DNA of 7,792 bases from Turicibacter sp. UBA7094 (GTDB taxonomy: Bacteria > Bacillota_I > Bacilli_A > MOL361 > Turicibacteraceae): assembly GCA_002493395.1 (NCBI GenBank), contig DKYS01000036.1, positions 766-8,557 on the forward strand, read 5' to 3'. Numbering within the stretch: the first letter of the stretch is position 1; every line of letters begins with the position of its first letter. The notes under the pieces are model-generated. The model had not been told where the DNA came from. It did no database searches and saw only the letters and a program-made list of their open reading frames with translations. This document shows positions 1 through 7,183 of this stretch, piece after piece. The position numbers and the translations under genes were made by a program.

Positions 1-39
1 TTTGCATTGAATTTAAAATAAAATAGGGGGGGAATTTAA

Positions 40-1329
40 ATGCAAGAGTTTTTTACAAATAAAGTAATTCCATTAGTTATGAGATTTGTGACATTAAAAG
101 GTGTGGTCGCATTAAAGGATGGGCTGTTGTATAGTATGCCGTTAACAATCGTTGGATCTATCTTTTTGTTACTTGCCAATTTTCCGATTCAAGCAGTTGT
201 TGATTGGCTAGATTCAATGGGATGGATTGATCCATTAAACCAGGCATATGGAGCTACGTTCAATATTGTTGCGCTTATAGGTGTTGTTGGAATTGCCTAT
301 GAGTATGTTAAAAATGAGGGGTATCAAGGATTAAATGCTGGTGTTTTGGCGGCTGTTTCATTTGTTTTAACTACTAATCCTTATGTAGTCGCTGAGAACG
401 GAACAGTCGTAAACAATGTAATTGATAAAACGTGGACGGCAGGACAAGGGATGATTGCGGCTATTGTAATCGGACTACTTGTTGGTTGGACTTACGCTTG
501 GTTTATGAAACATGATATTCGAATTAAAATGCCTGCTGGAGTTCCAGAGGGAGTAGCCAATTCATTTACAGCATTAATTCCTGGTTTTGTTATTATTACA
601 GGGGCAACGCTTATTTATTCATTCTTTAAATTTGTTTTGGATACCACATTTATAGAAGCGATTTATTCATTTATTCAAACACCGTTACAAGGATTAACTG
701 ATTCATTAGGTGGAGTTATTGCTGTTGGGTTAATTATTCCATTCTTATGGTGGTTTGGGGTCCATGGATCAACCATTGTCGGAGGAATTATGGGTTCTTT
801 ACTTCAGTCGAATTCATTAGCGAATCAGGCTATTCTTGATGCGGGCTTAGAGTTAACCATTGAAAATGGAGGTCGTATTGTGACCCAACAGTTTATTGAT
901 CAATTTATGACAGTTACGGGTGCCGGATTAACCATTGGTTTAGTGATTTATATGATTTTCTTCGCTAAATCAGTTCAGTGTAAGGAGTTAGGAAAGCTAG
1001 GAGGTGTACCGGGATTATTTAATATCAATGAACCTATTTTATTTGGATTACCAATTGTTTTAAATCCATTCCTTCTTCTTCCGTTTATACTGATGCCAGT
1101 TATTTCAGGAATTATTTTATATTTCTGTATGTCGATCGGGCTAGTTCCATTATTTTCAGGAGTTATGGTACCTTGGACAACGCCACCAATTATTTCAGGA
1201 TTCTTGGTTGGAGGATGGAAAATGGCCTTATTACAAACCGCTATTTTAACTCTATCGTTCTTCGTTTACCTTCCATTTATTAAGAAAATAGACAGAATGA
1301 ACTATGAAGCTGAAAAAGCCGCAAATTAA
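40..1329 (+). CDS. PTS sugar transporter EIIC, lactose/cellobiose family
   Basis: This is the membrane permease subunit of a phosphotransferase system. It moves a beta-glucoside or similar disaccharide across the cytoplasmic membrane while the sugar is phosphorylated by a partner EIIB. At 429 residues it has the usual length for a free-standing Lac/Cel EIIC (about 430-450). It is highly hydrophobic, with about ten membrane segments (for example near residues 32-48, 74-93, 136-157, 178-200, 222-240 and 293-311). Two family hallmarks are visible: WWFGVHGS with His242, and NINEPILFG with Glu331. These correspond to the histidine and glutamate that contact the sugar in the solved ChbC structure (family knowledge). 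Its start has a G-rich ribosome binding site at 25-33. No EIIA or EIIB domain is fused or nearby, so those must lie upstream or elsewhere. The 6-phospho-beta-glucosidase downstream supports a cellobiose or aryl-beta-glucoside substrate. Exact sugar specificity is inference. Confidence 0.95.
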   Translation: MQEFFTNKVIPLVMRFVTLKGVVALKDGLLYSMPLTIVGSIFLLLANFPIQAVVDWLDSMGWIDPLNQAYGATFNIVALIGVVGIAYEYVKNEGYQGLNAGVLAAVSFVLTTNPYVVAENGTVVNNVIDKTWTAGQGMIAAIVIGLLVGWTYAWFMKHDIRIKMPAGVPEGVANSFTALIPGFVIITGATLIYSFFKFVLDTTFIEAIYSFIQTPLQGLTDSLGGVIAVGLIIPFLWWFGVHGSTIVGGIMGSLLQSNSLANQAILDAGLELTIENGGRIVTQQFIDQFMTVTGAGLTIGLVIYMIFFAKSVQCKELGKLGGVPGLFNINEPILFGLPIVLNPFLLLPFILMPVISGIILYFCMSIGLVPLFSGVMVPWTTPPIISGFLVGGWKMALLQTAILTLSFFVYLPFIKKIDRMNYEAEKAAN

Positions 1330-1385
1330 ATGAAAGTCAAGAAAGATATAGACGATTAGGATGGATTAAATAATGAATTAATTTA

Positions 1386-1441
1386 GGGAGGTATCTTATG
1401 AGAATCCGTAACTAAATGTTTACGGGTTCCTTATTTCTCCC
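1386..1441 (+). promoter_or_regulatory. Long hairpin in the EIIC-glucosidase gap, possible attenuator or weak terminator
   Basis: The inner stem pairs 1402-1411 with 1420-1429 over ten base pairs, including one G-T wobble, around an eight-base loop. A second block pairs GGGAG (1386-1390) with CTCCC (1437-1441), closing a larger structure. The outer 5' arm contains the Shine-Dalgarno of the tiny ORF at 1398. The sequence after the inner stem is only moderately T-rich (TTATTT), so it is a poor intrinsic terminator. It could be an attenuator, an mRNA-processing or stability element between the two genes, or a weak terminator of the permease transcript. I see no match to a LicT/BglG-type antiterminator site. 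The pairing is seen; the role is inferred. Confidence 0.4.
1398..1415 (+). CDS. Possible five-codon leader peptide (MRIRN)
   Basis: A GGGAGG Shine-Dalgarno at 1386-1391 lies six bases before an ATG that opens the reading frame Met-Arg-Ile-Arg-Asn-stop. The ribosome site is as good as those of the real genes in this window, yet the frame closes after five codons. Those codons cover the 5' arm of the hairpin at 1402-1429, so a translating ribosome would melt that hairpin. This is the geometry of a leader peptide, but the composition (two Arg) gives no clear link to beta-glucoside control. It could also be the decayed start of a lost gene, or chance. No function is claimed. Confidence 0.22.
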   Translation: MRIRN

Positions 1442-1449
1442 AATGGGGG

Positions 1450-1478
1450 TTTATCAACACGTACGATTGAAAGATAAT
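1450..1478 (+). promoter_or_regulatory. Weak candidate promoter for the glucosidase gene
   Basis: GATAAT at 1473-1478 matches five of six bases of the sigma-A -10 consensus. TTTATC at 1450-1455, at the ideal 17-base spacing, is a poor -35 (three of six). It lies after the hairpin and 31 bases before the glucosidase start, where a private promoter would be expected. In AT-rich DNA such matches arise often by chance, so this is only a candidate. The glucosidase may instead be read through from the permease gene. Confidence 0.22.
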
Positions 1479-1509
1479 AAAATTTAAAAAAATCACAGGA
1501 GGAATTCAA

Positions 1510-2937
1510 ATGGCATTTAGAGAGAACTTTTTATGGGGAGGAGCAACTGCTGCAAACCAATGTGAAGGAGCATATTTAGAAGGAGGACGTGGATTAGCTA
1601 ATGTTGATGTTGTTCCAGCTGGAAGTGATCGTTTTTCAGTGGGATCAGGAATGATGAAGATGTTTAGTTGCAATGAAGAGCATTACTATCCAAGTCATGA
1701 GGCAATTGATATGTATCATCATTATAAAGAGGATATTGCACTGTTGGCTGGAATGGGGTTCAAATGTTATCGTTTATCAATTGCATGGTCACGAATTTTT
1801 CCAAAAGGAGATGAATTAGAGCCAAACGAAGAAGGGTTAAAGTTTTACGACAATTTATTTGATGAATGTTTAAAGTATGGTATTGAACCGTTAGTAACCA
1901 TTTGTCATTTTGATGTGCCAATGCATTTAATTGAAACGATTGGTGGGTGGAGAAGCCGTCAAATGATTGACCATTATGTGAGATATTGTGAGACCATTTT
2001 TAAACGGTATAGAGATAAAGTAAAGTATTGGCTAACATTTAATGAAATTAATATGATTTTGCACTTCCCATTCATGGGAGCTGGATTGTATTTTGAGGAA
2101 GGTGAAAATAAGCAGCAGGTTAAATATACGGCGGCTCATCATGAGTTAGTGGCCAGTGCTTTAGCAACGAAGATTGCCCATGAAATTAATCCAGACTTTA
2201 AAATTGGATGTATGTTAGCTGCCGGAAATACCTATGCTAATACTTGCCATCCAGAAGATGTTTGGAAGTCAATAGAAAAAGATCGCGAAAACTATTTCTT
2301 CATTGATGTTCAATCACGTGGAGAATATCCAGCGTATGCTTTAAAACAGCTAGAGCGTGAAGGCGTTAAAATTCCATTTGTTAAAGGGGATAAAGAATTA
2401 CTTCAAAAGTATACAGTTGATTTTATTTCCTTCTCTTACTATTCTTCCCGTTTAGTTAGTGCCAATCCAGAAGTCAATAAAATGACAGAAGGAAATGTTT
2501 TTGATACTTTAAAAAATCCTTACTTAAAAGTAAGTGAATGGGGATGGCAAATTGATCCACTTGGTTTAAGGATTACATTGAATTCGTTGTACGATCGTTA
2601 TCAAAAACCATTGTTCATTGTTGAAAATGGATTGGGAGCGGTTGATATTCCAGATGAACACGGTTATGTAGAAGATGATTACCGTATTGACTATCTCCGT
2701 GAACATATTAAGGTGATGAAAGAGGCGGTTGAATTAGACGGAGTTGATTTACTTGGCTATACAACTTGGGGGTGTATTGACCTTGTTAGTGCTGGAACAG
2801 GCGAAATGAAAAAACGCTATGGTTTTATTTACGTCGATAAAGATAATGAAGGGAATGGAACCTTAAGACGTTCGAAAAAGAAATCGTATAATTGGTATAA
2901 AAAAGTGATTCATTCAAATGGCGAAGATTTGGAATAG
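1510..2937 (+). CDS. 6-phospho-beta-glucosidase, glycoside hydrolase family 1
   Basis: This cytoplasmic enzyme hydrolyses phosphorylated beta-glucosides delivered by a PTS, releasing glucose 6-phosphate and glucose or an aglycone. The 475-residue length is typical of the BglA/BglH/AscB group. Family marks in order are the N-terminal FLWGGATAANQCEGAY, the acid/base Glu179 in TFNEIN, the nucleophile Glu372 in FIVENGLGA, and the C-terminal block running from DLVSAGTGEMKKRYGF to SKKKSYNWYKKVI. Within that block Ser427, Lys435 and Tyr437 align with the residues that bind the 6-phosphate in the 6-phospho-glycosidases (family knowledge). This favours a phosphorylated over a plain beta-glucoside. The start is well set by AGGAGG at 1497-1502. 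The gene follows the EIIC permease by 180 bases and ends four bases before a strong terminator, so the two form a transport-and-cleavage pair. It appears intact. Confidence 0.96.
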   Translation: MAFRENFLWGGATAANQCEGAYLEGGRGLANVDVVPAGSDRFSVGSGMMKMFSCNEEHYYPSHEAIDMYHHYKEDIALLAGMGFKCYRLSIAWSRIFPKGDELEPNEEGLKFYDNLFDECLKYGIEPLVTICHFDVPMHLIETIGGWRSRQMIDHYVRYCETIFKRYRDKVKYWLTFNEINMILHFPFMGAGLYFEEGENKQQVKYTAAHHELVASALATKIAHEINPDFKIGCMLAAGNTYANTCHPEDVWKSIEKDRENYFFIDVQSRGEYPAYALKQLEREGVKIPFVKGDKELLQKYTVDFISFSYYSSRLVSANPEVNKMTEGNVFDTLKNPYLKVSEWGWQIDPLGLRITLNSLYDRYQKPLFIVENGLGAVDIPDEHGYVEDDYRIDYLREHIKVMKEAVELDGVDLLGYTTWGCIDLVSAGTGEMKKRYGFIYVDKDNEGNGTLRRSKKKSYNWYKKVIHSNGEDLE

Positions 2938-2941
2938 ATAT

Positions 2942-2968
2942 AAAGCCTCTCATGGTTGAGAGGCTTTT
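2942..2968 (+). terminator. Intrinsic terminator after the glucosidase
   Basis: A perfect ten-base-pair stem pairs AAAGCCTCTC (2942-2951) with GAGAGGCTTT (2958-2967) around a six-base loop, and the 3' arm runs into a short T-run. It starts four bases after the glucosidase stop codon. It marks the end of the beta-glucoside operon and separates it from the orphan ORF that follows. Confidence 0.9.
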
Positions 2969-3036
2969 ATCTTGCAGCAAAGTCATTATCTAGAAAGTTA
3001 TTCGTTGAAAGTTTAACCTTAAGGGCTGATCAAGTC

Positions 3037-3330
3037 ATGCTTGAAAATCTAGCTATGCGTACAGATGGAGTTTATTCATTTCAAGCGGGAGGACCCTTAT
3101 TAAGGGGACTATTCTCTAAAGGTAATGTTATTATTGAAAGTAAGGAAAGTATTAAGGTTGAGGGATACCAAAAAGTTATCTATAAAGATCATCAGGATAA
3201 GGTGTTAGTCATCTGGGAAGAGGGGATGGAACTTCCCGTTATTGACGTATCACCAATTTTATCAAATGAGGATATTCTTGTACCTGGTTCGTATGACCGA
3301 CAAGATCCAGGGAATTTGTTTAAAGAGTAG
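3037..3330 (+). CDS. Hypothetical protein, orphan 97-residue ORF or gene remnant
   Basis: I do not recognise this ORF. From the first ATG past the terminator it encodes 97 residues. The frame stays open upstream to a TTG at 2956, but that codon lies in the loop of the glucosidase terminator and is not a credible start. The only Shine-Dalgarno candidate is a weak AAGGG at 3021-3025, eleven bases from the ATG. The product looks soluble, with alternating beta-type stretches (NVIIESKESIKVEG, KVLVIWEEG) and an acidic, Pro/Gly-containing tail. There is no signal peptide, membrane segment or recognisable motif. The frame is in phase and stop-free before the ATG, so it could be the 3' remnant of a longer gene whose front was replaced by the operon end. 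Its composition matches its neighbours. It has no operon partner. It is either a small unknown protein or debris. Confidence 0.4.
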   Translation: MLENLAMRTDGVYSFQAGGPLLRGLFSKGNVIIESKESIKVEGYQKVIYKDHQDKVLVIWEEGMELPVIDVSPILSNEDILVPGSYDRQDPGNLFKE

Positions 3331-3497
3331 TTAGGTTAATGAAATGATTTAAAAGTTAATTCCGTATATTTCTCGATAATGATCAGAAGACGGGGCGGTG
3401 TATATTTCTTTTTATTTATAGATGGTAGTGGGAGTTTTATTAGCTTTTATTCATTGTAGAAAAATAGAAGCTTTGGTTAGAATCATAACTACTGGAG
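3331..3497. other. Gene-free stretch with a hairpin, before a terminator
   Basis: No convincing gene is visible here on either strand. The longest ATG frame on the + strand (3378-3458, 26 codons) has no ribosome binding site. A nine-base-pair hairpin with one wobble pairs 3442-3450 with 3464-3472, and a strong terminator follows at 3498. This could be a 3' untranslated region of the orphan ORF, a small RNA, or decayed sequence. A GATAAT at 3375-3380 resembles a -10 box but has no partner -35. Confidence 0.35.
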
Positions 3498-3526
3498 AAA
3501 AGGTTGATTGATTAATCAGCCTTTTT
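3498..3526 (+). terminator. Strong intrinsic terminator upstream of the ABC operon
   Basis: A twelve-base-pair stem with one G-T wobble pairs AAAAGGTTGATT (3498-3509) with AATCAGCCTTTT (3514-3525) around a GATT loop. The 3' arm ends in five T. The A-run on the other side means it could also work on the - strand, although no - strand gene is seen to need it. It insulates the ABC operon promoter from anything transcribed upstream, and implies that some transcript reaches this point. Confidence 0.85.
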
Positions 3527-3572
3527 ATCGTAGAAAGATATAAATATAGTCAAAATTATGAGATTGCGTTTA

Positions 3573-3581
3573 TGATATACT
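3573..3581 (+). promoter_or_regulatory. Extended -10 promoter of the ABC transporter operon
   Basis: TGATATACT is an extended -10 element: a TG dinucleotide one base before TATACT (five of six to TATAAT). The region 17 bases upstream (3553-3558) has no good -35, which is typical of promoters that rely on the TG extension. Transcription would begin near 3588, putting the Fur-box palindrome at about +9 to +25, where a bound repressor would block initiation or escape. The motif is seen; the start site is inferred. Confidence 0.55.
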
Positions 3582-3595
3582 AGTTTTAGTTGCTA

Positions 3596-3612
3596 TTGAT
3601 AATTATTATCAA
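3596..3612 (+). promoter_or_regulatory. Fur box (8-1-8 palindrome) controlling the ABC operon
   Basis: TTGATAATTATTATCAA is a perfect inverted repeat with eight-base arms around a single T at 3604. It contains an exact match to the 7-1-7 Fur box described for Gram-positive bacteria (TGATAAT-N-ATTATCA). It lies between the extended -10 promoter and the ribosome binding site (AGGAGG, 3617-3622) of the first ABC gene. By family knowledge, iron-loaded Fur would repress here and iron starvation would release it. PerR and Zur boxes are related in shape, but the match is closest to Fur. A second similar site lies at 7146. Confidence 0.8.
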
Positions 3613-3631
3613 AAAGAGGAGGAGTTAAAAA

Positions 3632-5428
3632 ATGATGATCAATAAAAGACTCATCTCAGTATGTGATGAATCTAAGAAATATATGGGGCTCACCATTGTC
3701 TGTAGTTGGATTGGGCTTGTTTGTAACATTATTATTATTTGGCTAATCGGTCAGTTACTTAATACGATGGTCGCGGGACAAACATTAGATTTAATGAGTG
3801 GTTCATTATGGGGGGCAATGTCTAATTATAAACTAACGACAACTCTTTCGTTAAGTACAGGAATAATCATCACAGTCATTGCTTTAATCATTAAATTAGT
3901 AAGTCATCATTTATATGGATTATATTCATATAAATCTTCAGCAAACGCTCGGACGACTTTACGTCGCCTCGTATATGAAAAACTATTACGTTTAGGAATG
4001 GATTATCAAAATGCTGAAAAAACGTCCGGAGTCGTTCAATTATCGATTGAAGGAGTTGAACAGTTAGAAATTTATTTTGGTAAATATATTCCCCAATTTT
4101 TCTATTCGTTATTAGCACCACTCACATTATTTGTTGTGATTTCATTTATCTCTTGGAAAGCAGCATTAGTATTTATGTTATGTGTGCCGTTAATCCCGAT
4201 GTCAATCATTGCAATTATGAAAGTCGCTAAACGTATTTTAAAAGAATACTGGAATAACTATGCGAATTTAGGAGATACGTTTTTAGAAAACTTACAAGGG
4301 CTAACAACCTTAAAAGTATACGGGCAAGATGAACAAAAACACATAGAAATGAATGAAGAAGCAGAAGGCTTCCGTCGCATTACGATGAAAGTGTTAAGTA
4401 TGCAGTTAAATTCGATTAATATTATGGACTTGATTGCTTTTGGGGGATCAGCAATTGGAACAATTGTTGCCTTATATCAATTCAAAAATGGACACCTTGG
4501 AGTTGGAGATTTAATTATTATTATTTTGCTCTCATCTGAATTTTTTATACCGCTTCGTTTACTAGGATCCTATTTTCACATCGCGATGAATGGAATGGCA
4601 GCTTCTGACCGTATTTTTGCTTTATTAGATACAGAGGAAGAAAACATCATAAATGGAAAAGTTATTCCAATACGTGAGGGATTAGACATTTCAGTTGAGA
4701 ATGTAAACTTTAGTTATGACGGGAAGCGACAAGTCTTAAAAGATATTTCATTTGATTTAATGCCAGGCGGTTTAACAGCTATCGTTGGGGAAAGTGGAAG
4801 TGGTAAGAGCACAATGGCTGCGTTATTACTTGCCCAAAAGAAAGTGCGCGATGGGAAAATTTTATTAAATGGCGTTTCTTTATCAGAAGTCGCTCCTTAC
4901 GAGTTATATCAACATGTTTCATTAGTGTCAGCGCATAGTCATATTTTTAAAGGAACGTTACGTGATAATTTATTAATGGCTAAGCCAGACGCCACACAAG
5001 CAGAAATTAATGAAGCGTTAAAAACAGCTCGTTTAGATGAATTTATCACAAGCTTACCAAACGGGCTAGAAACAGAAGTATCTGAAAACGGTAGTTCATT
5101 ATCAGGCGGACAAAAACAACGTTTAGCATTAGCACGTGTCATTTTAGCGAATCGTCAAGCGATTATTTTTGATGAAGCAACGTCAAACATTGATGTTGAA
5201 AGTGAAGAAGCGATTTGGGATGCTATTTATGATTTATCCAAAACGAAGACGATTATGGTTATCTCTCATCGTCTAGCAAGTGTTAGACGTGCAAAAGCGA
5301 TTCATGTTTTCAAAATGGGAGAATTAGTTGAATCAGGAACACATGAGGAGTTAATGATAAAAGACGGCGTGTACGCAAACATGGTATCTAGGCAACAACA
5401 ATTAGAGAGCATTAGAGAGGTGAGATAA
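3632..5428 (+). CDS. ABC transporter, fused permease/ATP-binding subunit (CydD-like), first half of a heterodimer
   Basis: This 598-residue half-transporter has an exporter-type six-helix membrane domain (about residues 18-310) followed by a nucleotide-binding domain (about 350-598). Walker A is GESGSGKST (386-394), the signature is the canonical LSGGQ (490-494), Walker B is IIFDE with Asp514 and catalytic Glu515, and the H-loop is His546. The Q-loop is unusual: the usual VSQ reads VSA, with Ala434 in place of the glutamine. Order, length and fold resemble CydD of the CydDC transporter, which has been linked to thiol export and to heme transport. However, no cytochrome bd genes are nearby and the operon carries a Fur box, so a heme, siderophore or iron-related substrate is at least as likely. 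AGGAGG at 3617-3622 sets the start; a second ATG follows immediately. The stop codon overlaps the next gene's start by one base, so the two subunits are probably translationally coupled. Confidence 0.88.
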   Translation: MMINKRLISVCDESKKYMGLTIVCSWIGLVCNIIIIWLIGQLLNTMVAGQTLDLMSGSLWGAMSNYKLTTTLSLSTGIIITVIALIIKLVSHHLYGLYSYKSSANARTTLRRLVYEKLLRLGMDYQNAEKTSGVVQLSIEGVEQLEIYFGKYIPQFFYSLLAPLTLFVVISFISWKAALVFMLCVPLIPMSIIAIMKVAKRILKEYWNNYANLGDTFLENLQGLTTLKVYGQDEQKHIEMNEEAEGFRRITMKVLSMQLNSINIMDLIAFGGSAIGTIVALYQFKNGHLGVGDLIIIILLSSEFFIPLRLLGSYFHIAMNGMAASDRIFALLDTEEENIINGKVIPIREGLDISVENVNFSYDGKRQVLKDISFDLMPGGLTAIVGESGSGKSTMAALLLAQKKVRDGKILLNGVSLSEVAPYELYQHVSLVSAHSHIFKGTLRDNLLMAKPDATQAEINEALKTARLDEFITSLPNGLETEVSENGSSLSGGQKQRLALARVILANRQAIIFDEATSNIDVESEEAIWDAIYDLSKTKTIMVISHRLASVRRAKAIHVFKMGELVESGTHEELMIKDGVYANMVSRQQQLESIREVR

Positions 5429-7101
5429 TGCAACGTCAATCTGGGTTTAGTATTATGAAACGATTAATCTTAGAACTGAAGCCGTTAATTTTAGTCATGC
5501 TTATTACCATTACCATGGGGGTTCTAGGATTTTTAGCAGCAATAGCGATTGCGAGCTTTGCTGCAGTTGGACTAGGGGCACTTGTTGAGGGACCAACGAT
5601 TGTGACATTCCAACAAGCTATTATCATTATGCTAGTTTGTGCAGTTAGTCGTGGGTTATTGCGCTATGCTGAACAATTATCGGGGCATTATATTGCCTTT
5701 AAAATCTTATATATTTTAAGAGATAAAATTTTTACTAAGCTTCGTACATTAGCACCTGCTAAATTAGAAGGTAAAGATAAAGGGAATTTAATTTCATTAA
5801 TTACATCAGATATTGAATTGTTAGAAGTTTTTTACGCACATACGATTGCGCCAATTGCGATTGCATTATTGACAAATAGTATCATTGCTATCCTTTTATA
5901 TTTCATTCATCCAGCTTATGGATGTGTTGCAGCTGCCTACTTTATTTTAGTTGGAGTGATTGTCCCTTACGCCTCATCTGTTTTTGTAAAAGAGGCAGGG
6001 GTAAACTATCGACAATCGTTTGCAAGTAGTAATCAATACATTTTAGATTCCTTACGAGGGTTAAAAGAAATTTTATTATTTAATCAAGGGCAAGATCGTT
6101 TATCTCATTTAAATGAACAGTCAAACCATTTGAATCAAAGTATTCGTAAAATTAAAGATCATGAAGGATTAGTGACAGGATTAACAGGGGTCATTATTAC
6201 CTCAGCTATGCTTGTTTTTGTTGGAATGGGATTTTATTTTTATACCACTTCACAATTAAGTTTAACATTAGTATTAGTTGCGTTAGTCATTATTGCTTCT
6301 TCGTTTGGGCCTGTTGTGGCATTAAGTAATTTATCTAATACATTAGCACATACGTTTGCTTGCGCACAGCGTCTATTTGATTTATTAGATGAGCAACCTC
6401 AAGTAACGGAAATTTTAGGAAATAAAGAATTAGCGATGGATGAGTTAGCATTAGAGCAAGTCACATTTACTTATCCAAATGGGGAGGCACCTGTTTTAAA
6501 ACAAGCGTCTATTTCAATTAAAAAAGGTGACAAGTTAGCCTTAATTGGCCCAAGTGGAATTGGAAAAAGTACGTTTATCAAGTTATTAATGCGATATTTT
6601 GATGTTGAAAAGGGTCAAGTCCAAATTGATGGTGAAAATATTTCAACGATTCCAACAGCTTCTCTTCGTACGAAACAAACATTAGTGAGTCAGGAAACGT
6701 ATCTGTTTAATGATACGATTGCAAGTAACATTAAAATTGGGAAAGCTGATGCGACGTTAGAAGAAGTGATCGAGGCAGCTAAAAAAGCATCGATTCATGA
6801 ATTTATTGAAACATTACCAAATGGTTATGAAACAAAAGTTGGCGAACTTGGTGGCATGGTTTCTTCAGGAGAAAAACAACGTTTAGGGCTCGCTCGTGCA
6901 TTTTTACACGATGGAGATGTTTTAATTTTAGATGAACCAACAAGTAATTTAGATGCCTTGAATGAAGGGTCTATCTTAAAATCAATTAAAGATTATAATC
7001 AAGATAAAACCATTATCATGATTTCACATCGTAAATCAACGACTGCGATTTGTGATAAGGTTTATAAACTTGAGAGTCAAAAACTAAAGTTACAAAAATA
7101 A
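5428..7101 (+). CDS. ABC transporter, fused permease/ATP-binding subunit (CydC-like), second half of a heterodimer
   Basis: This is the 557-residue partner of the preceding subunit, with the same layout: six membrane helices (about residues 18-297) then an ATP-binding domain (about 335-557). Walker A is GPSGIGKST (374-382), the Q-loop keeps Gln422 (VSQE), Walker B is LILDE with Asp502 and Glu503, and the H-loop is His534. The signature departs from consensus: LSGGQ is replaced by VSSGE (478-482). The start ATG shares its A with the upstream TAA stop (TAATG) and has an AGAGAGGTGAG ribosome site at its 5' side inside the upstream gene. The tight overlap and matched architecture argue that the two proteins form an obligate heterodimer in the cytoplasmic membrane. 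The gene ends four bases before a terminator. Direction of transport and substrate are not visible. CydC, or an iron/heme-linked exporter-fold transporter, are the main alternatives. Confidence 0.88.
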   Translation: MQRQSGFSIMKRLILELKPLILVMLITITMGVLGFLAAIAIASFAAVGLGALVEGPTIVTFQQAIIIMLVCAVSRGLLRYAEQLSGHYIAFKILYILRDKIFTKLRTLAPAKLEGKDKGNLISLITSDIELLEVFYAHTIAPIAIALLTNSIIAILLYFIHPAYGCVAAAYFILVGVIVPYASSVFVKEAGVNYRQSFASSNQYILDSLRGLKEILLFNQGQDRLSHLNEQSNHLNQSIRKIKDHEGLVTGLTGVIITSAMLVFVGMGFYFYTTSQLSLTLVLVALVIIASSFGPVVALSNLSNTLAHTFACAQRLFDLLDEQPQVTEILGNKELAMDELALEQVTFTYPNGEAPVLKQASISIKKGDKLALIGPSGIGKSTFIKLLMRYFDVEKGQVQIDGENISTIPTASLRTKQTLVSQETYLFNDTIASNIKIGKADATLEEVIEAAKKASIHEFIETLPNGYETKVGELGGMVSSGEKQRLGLARAFLHDGDVLILDEPTSNLDALNEGSILKSIKDYNQDKTIIMISHRKSTTAICDKVYKLESQKLKLQK

Positions 7102-7105
7102 TGGG

Positions 7106-7136
7106 AAGGATTAGGCTATCCTAATCCTTTATTTTT
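7106..7136 (+). terminator. Intrinsic terminator ending the ABC operon
   Basis: A perfect ten-base-pair stem pairs AAGGATTAGG (7106-7115) with CCTAATCCTT (7120-7129) around a CTAT loop, followed by TATTTTT. It begins four bases after the second ABC stop codon. It separates the transporter transcript from ygbA, which has its own operator just downstream. Confidence 0.9.
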
Positions 7137-7145
7137 CAAGAAATT

Positions 7146-7164
7146 AATGATAATGATTATCGTT
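7146..7164 (+). promoter_or_regulatory. Second Fur box, upstream of ygbA-ybaN
   Basis: AATGATAATGATTATCGTT is an inverted repeat with nine-base arms around the G at 7155, with one mismatched pair (7148 and 7162). It matches the 7-1-7 Fur consensus at 14 of 15 positions. It lies ten bases after the ABC terminator and 20 bases before the ygbA start. GATAAT at 7149-7154, inside it, could serve as the -10 box, so a bound repressor would cover the promoter directly; no clear -35 is seen. The shared motif with 3596-3612 suggests one regulator for both units. Confidence 0.7.
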
Positions 7165-7183
7165 GATAGGGAGAGGGTTTAAA

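Noticed and set aside
1330..1509. Catabolite-response (cre) site or LicT-type antiterminator between permease and glucosidase
   Set aside because: These are expected for such operons, but I found no convincing match to either consensus in this gap.
2956..3036. TTG start for the orphan ORF, giving 124 residues
   Set aside because: The codon lies in the loop of the glucosidase terminator and has no ribosome site; the first usable ATG is at 3037.
3374..3388. Partial Fur-like sequence CGATAATGATCAGAA
   Set aside because: Only the left half matches the consensus; the right arm is lost, and no promoter or gene start is nearby.
3378..3458. 26-codon ATG frame (begins MIRRRGG) in the gene-free stretch
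   Set aside because: No ribosome binding site precedes it and the product has no recognisable features; likely chance.
3891..4121. Open frame of 76 codons on the - strand
   Set aside because: It lies entirely inside the first ABC gene, has no family resemblance and reads as a shadow of that gene.
4939..5142. Open frame of 67 codons on the - strand
   Set aside because: It is opposite the conserved ATP-binding domain of the first ABC gene, which explains the open frame.
5436..5627. Open frame of 63 codons on the - strand
   Set aside because: It overlaps the start of the second ABC gene and has no independent ribosome site or recognisable product.
7163..7183. TTG start for ygbA, adding seven residues
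   Set aside because: It falls inside the Fur box without a Shine-Dalgarno, whereas the ATG at 7184 has GGGAGAGGG at proper spacing.
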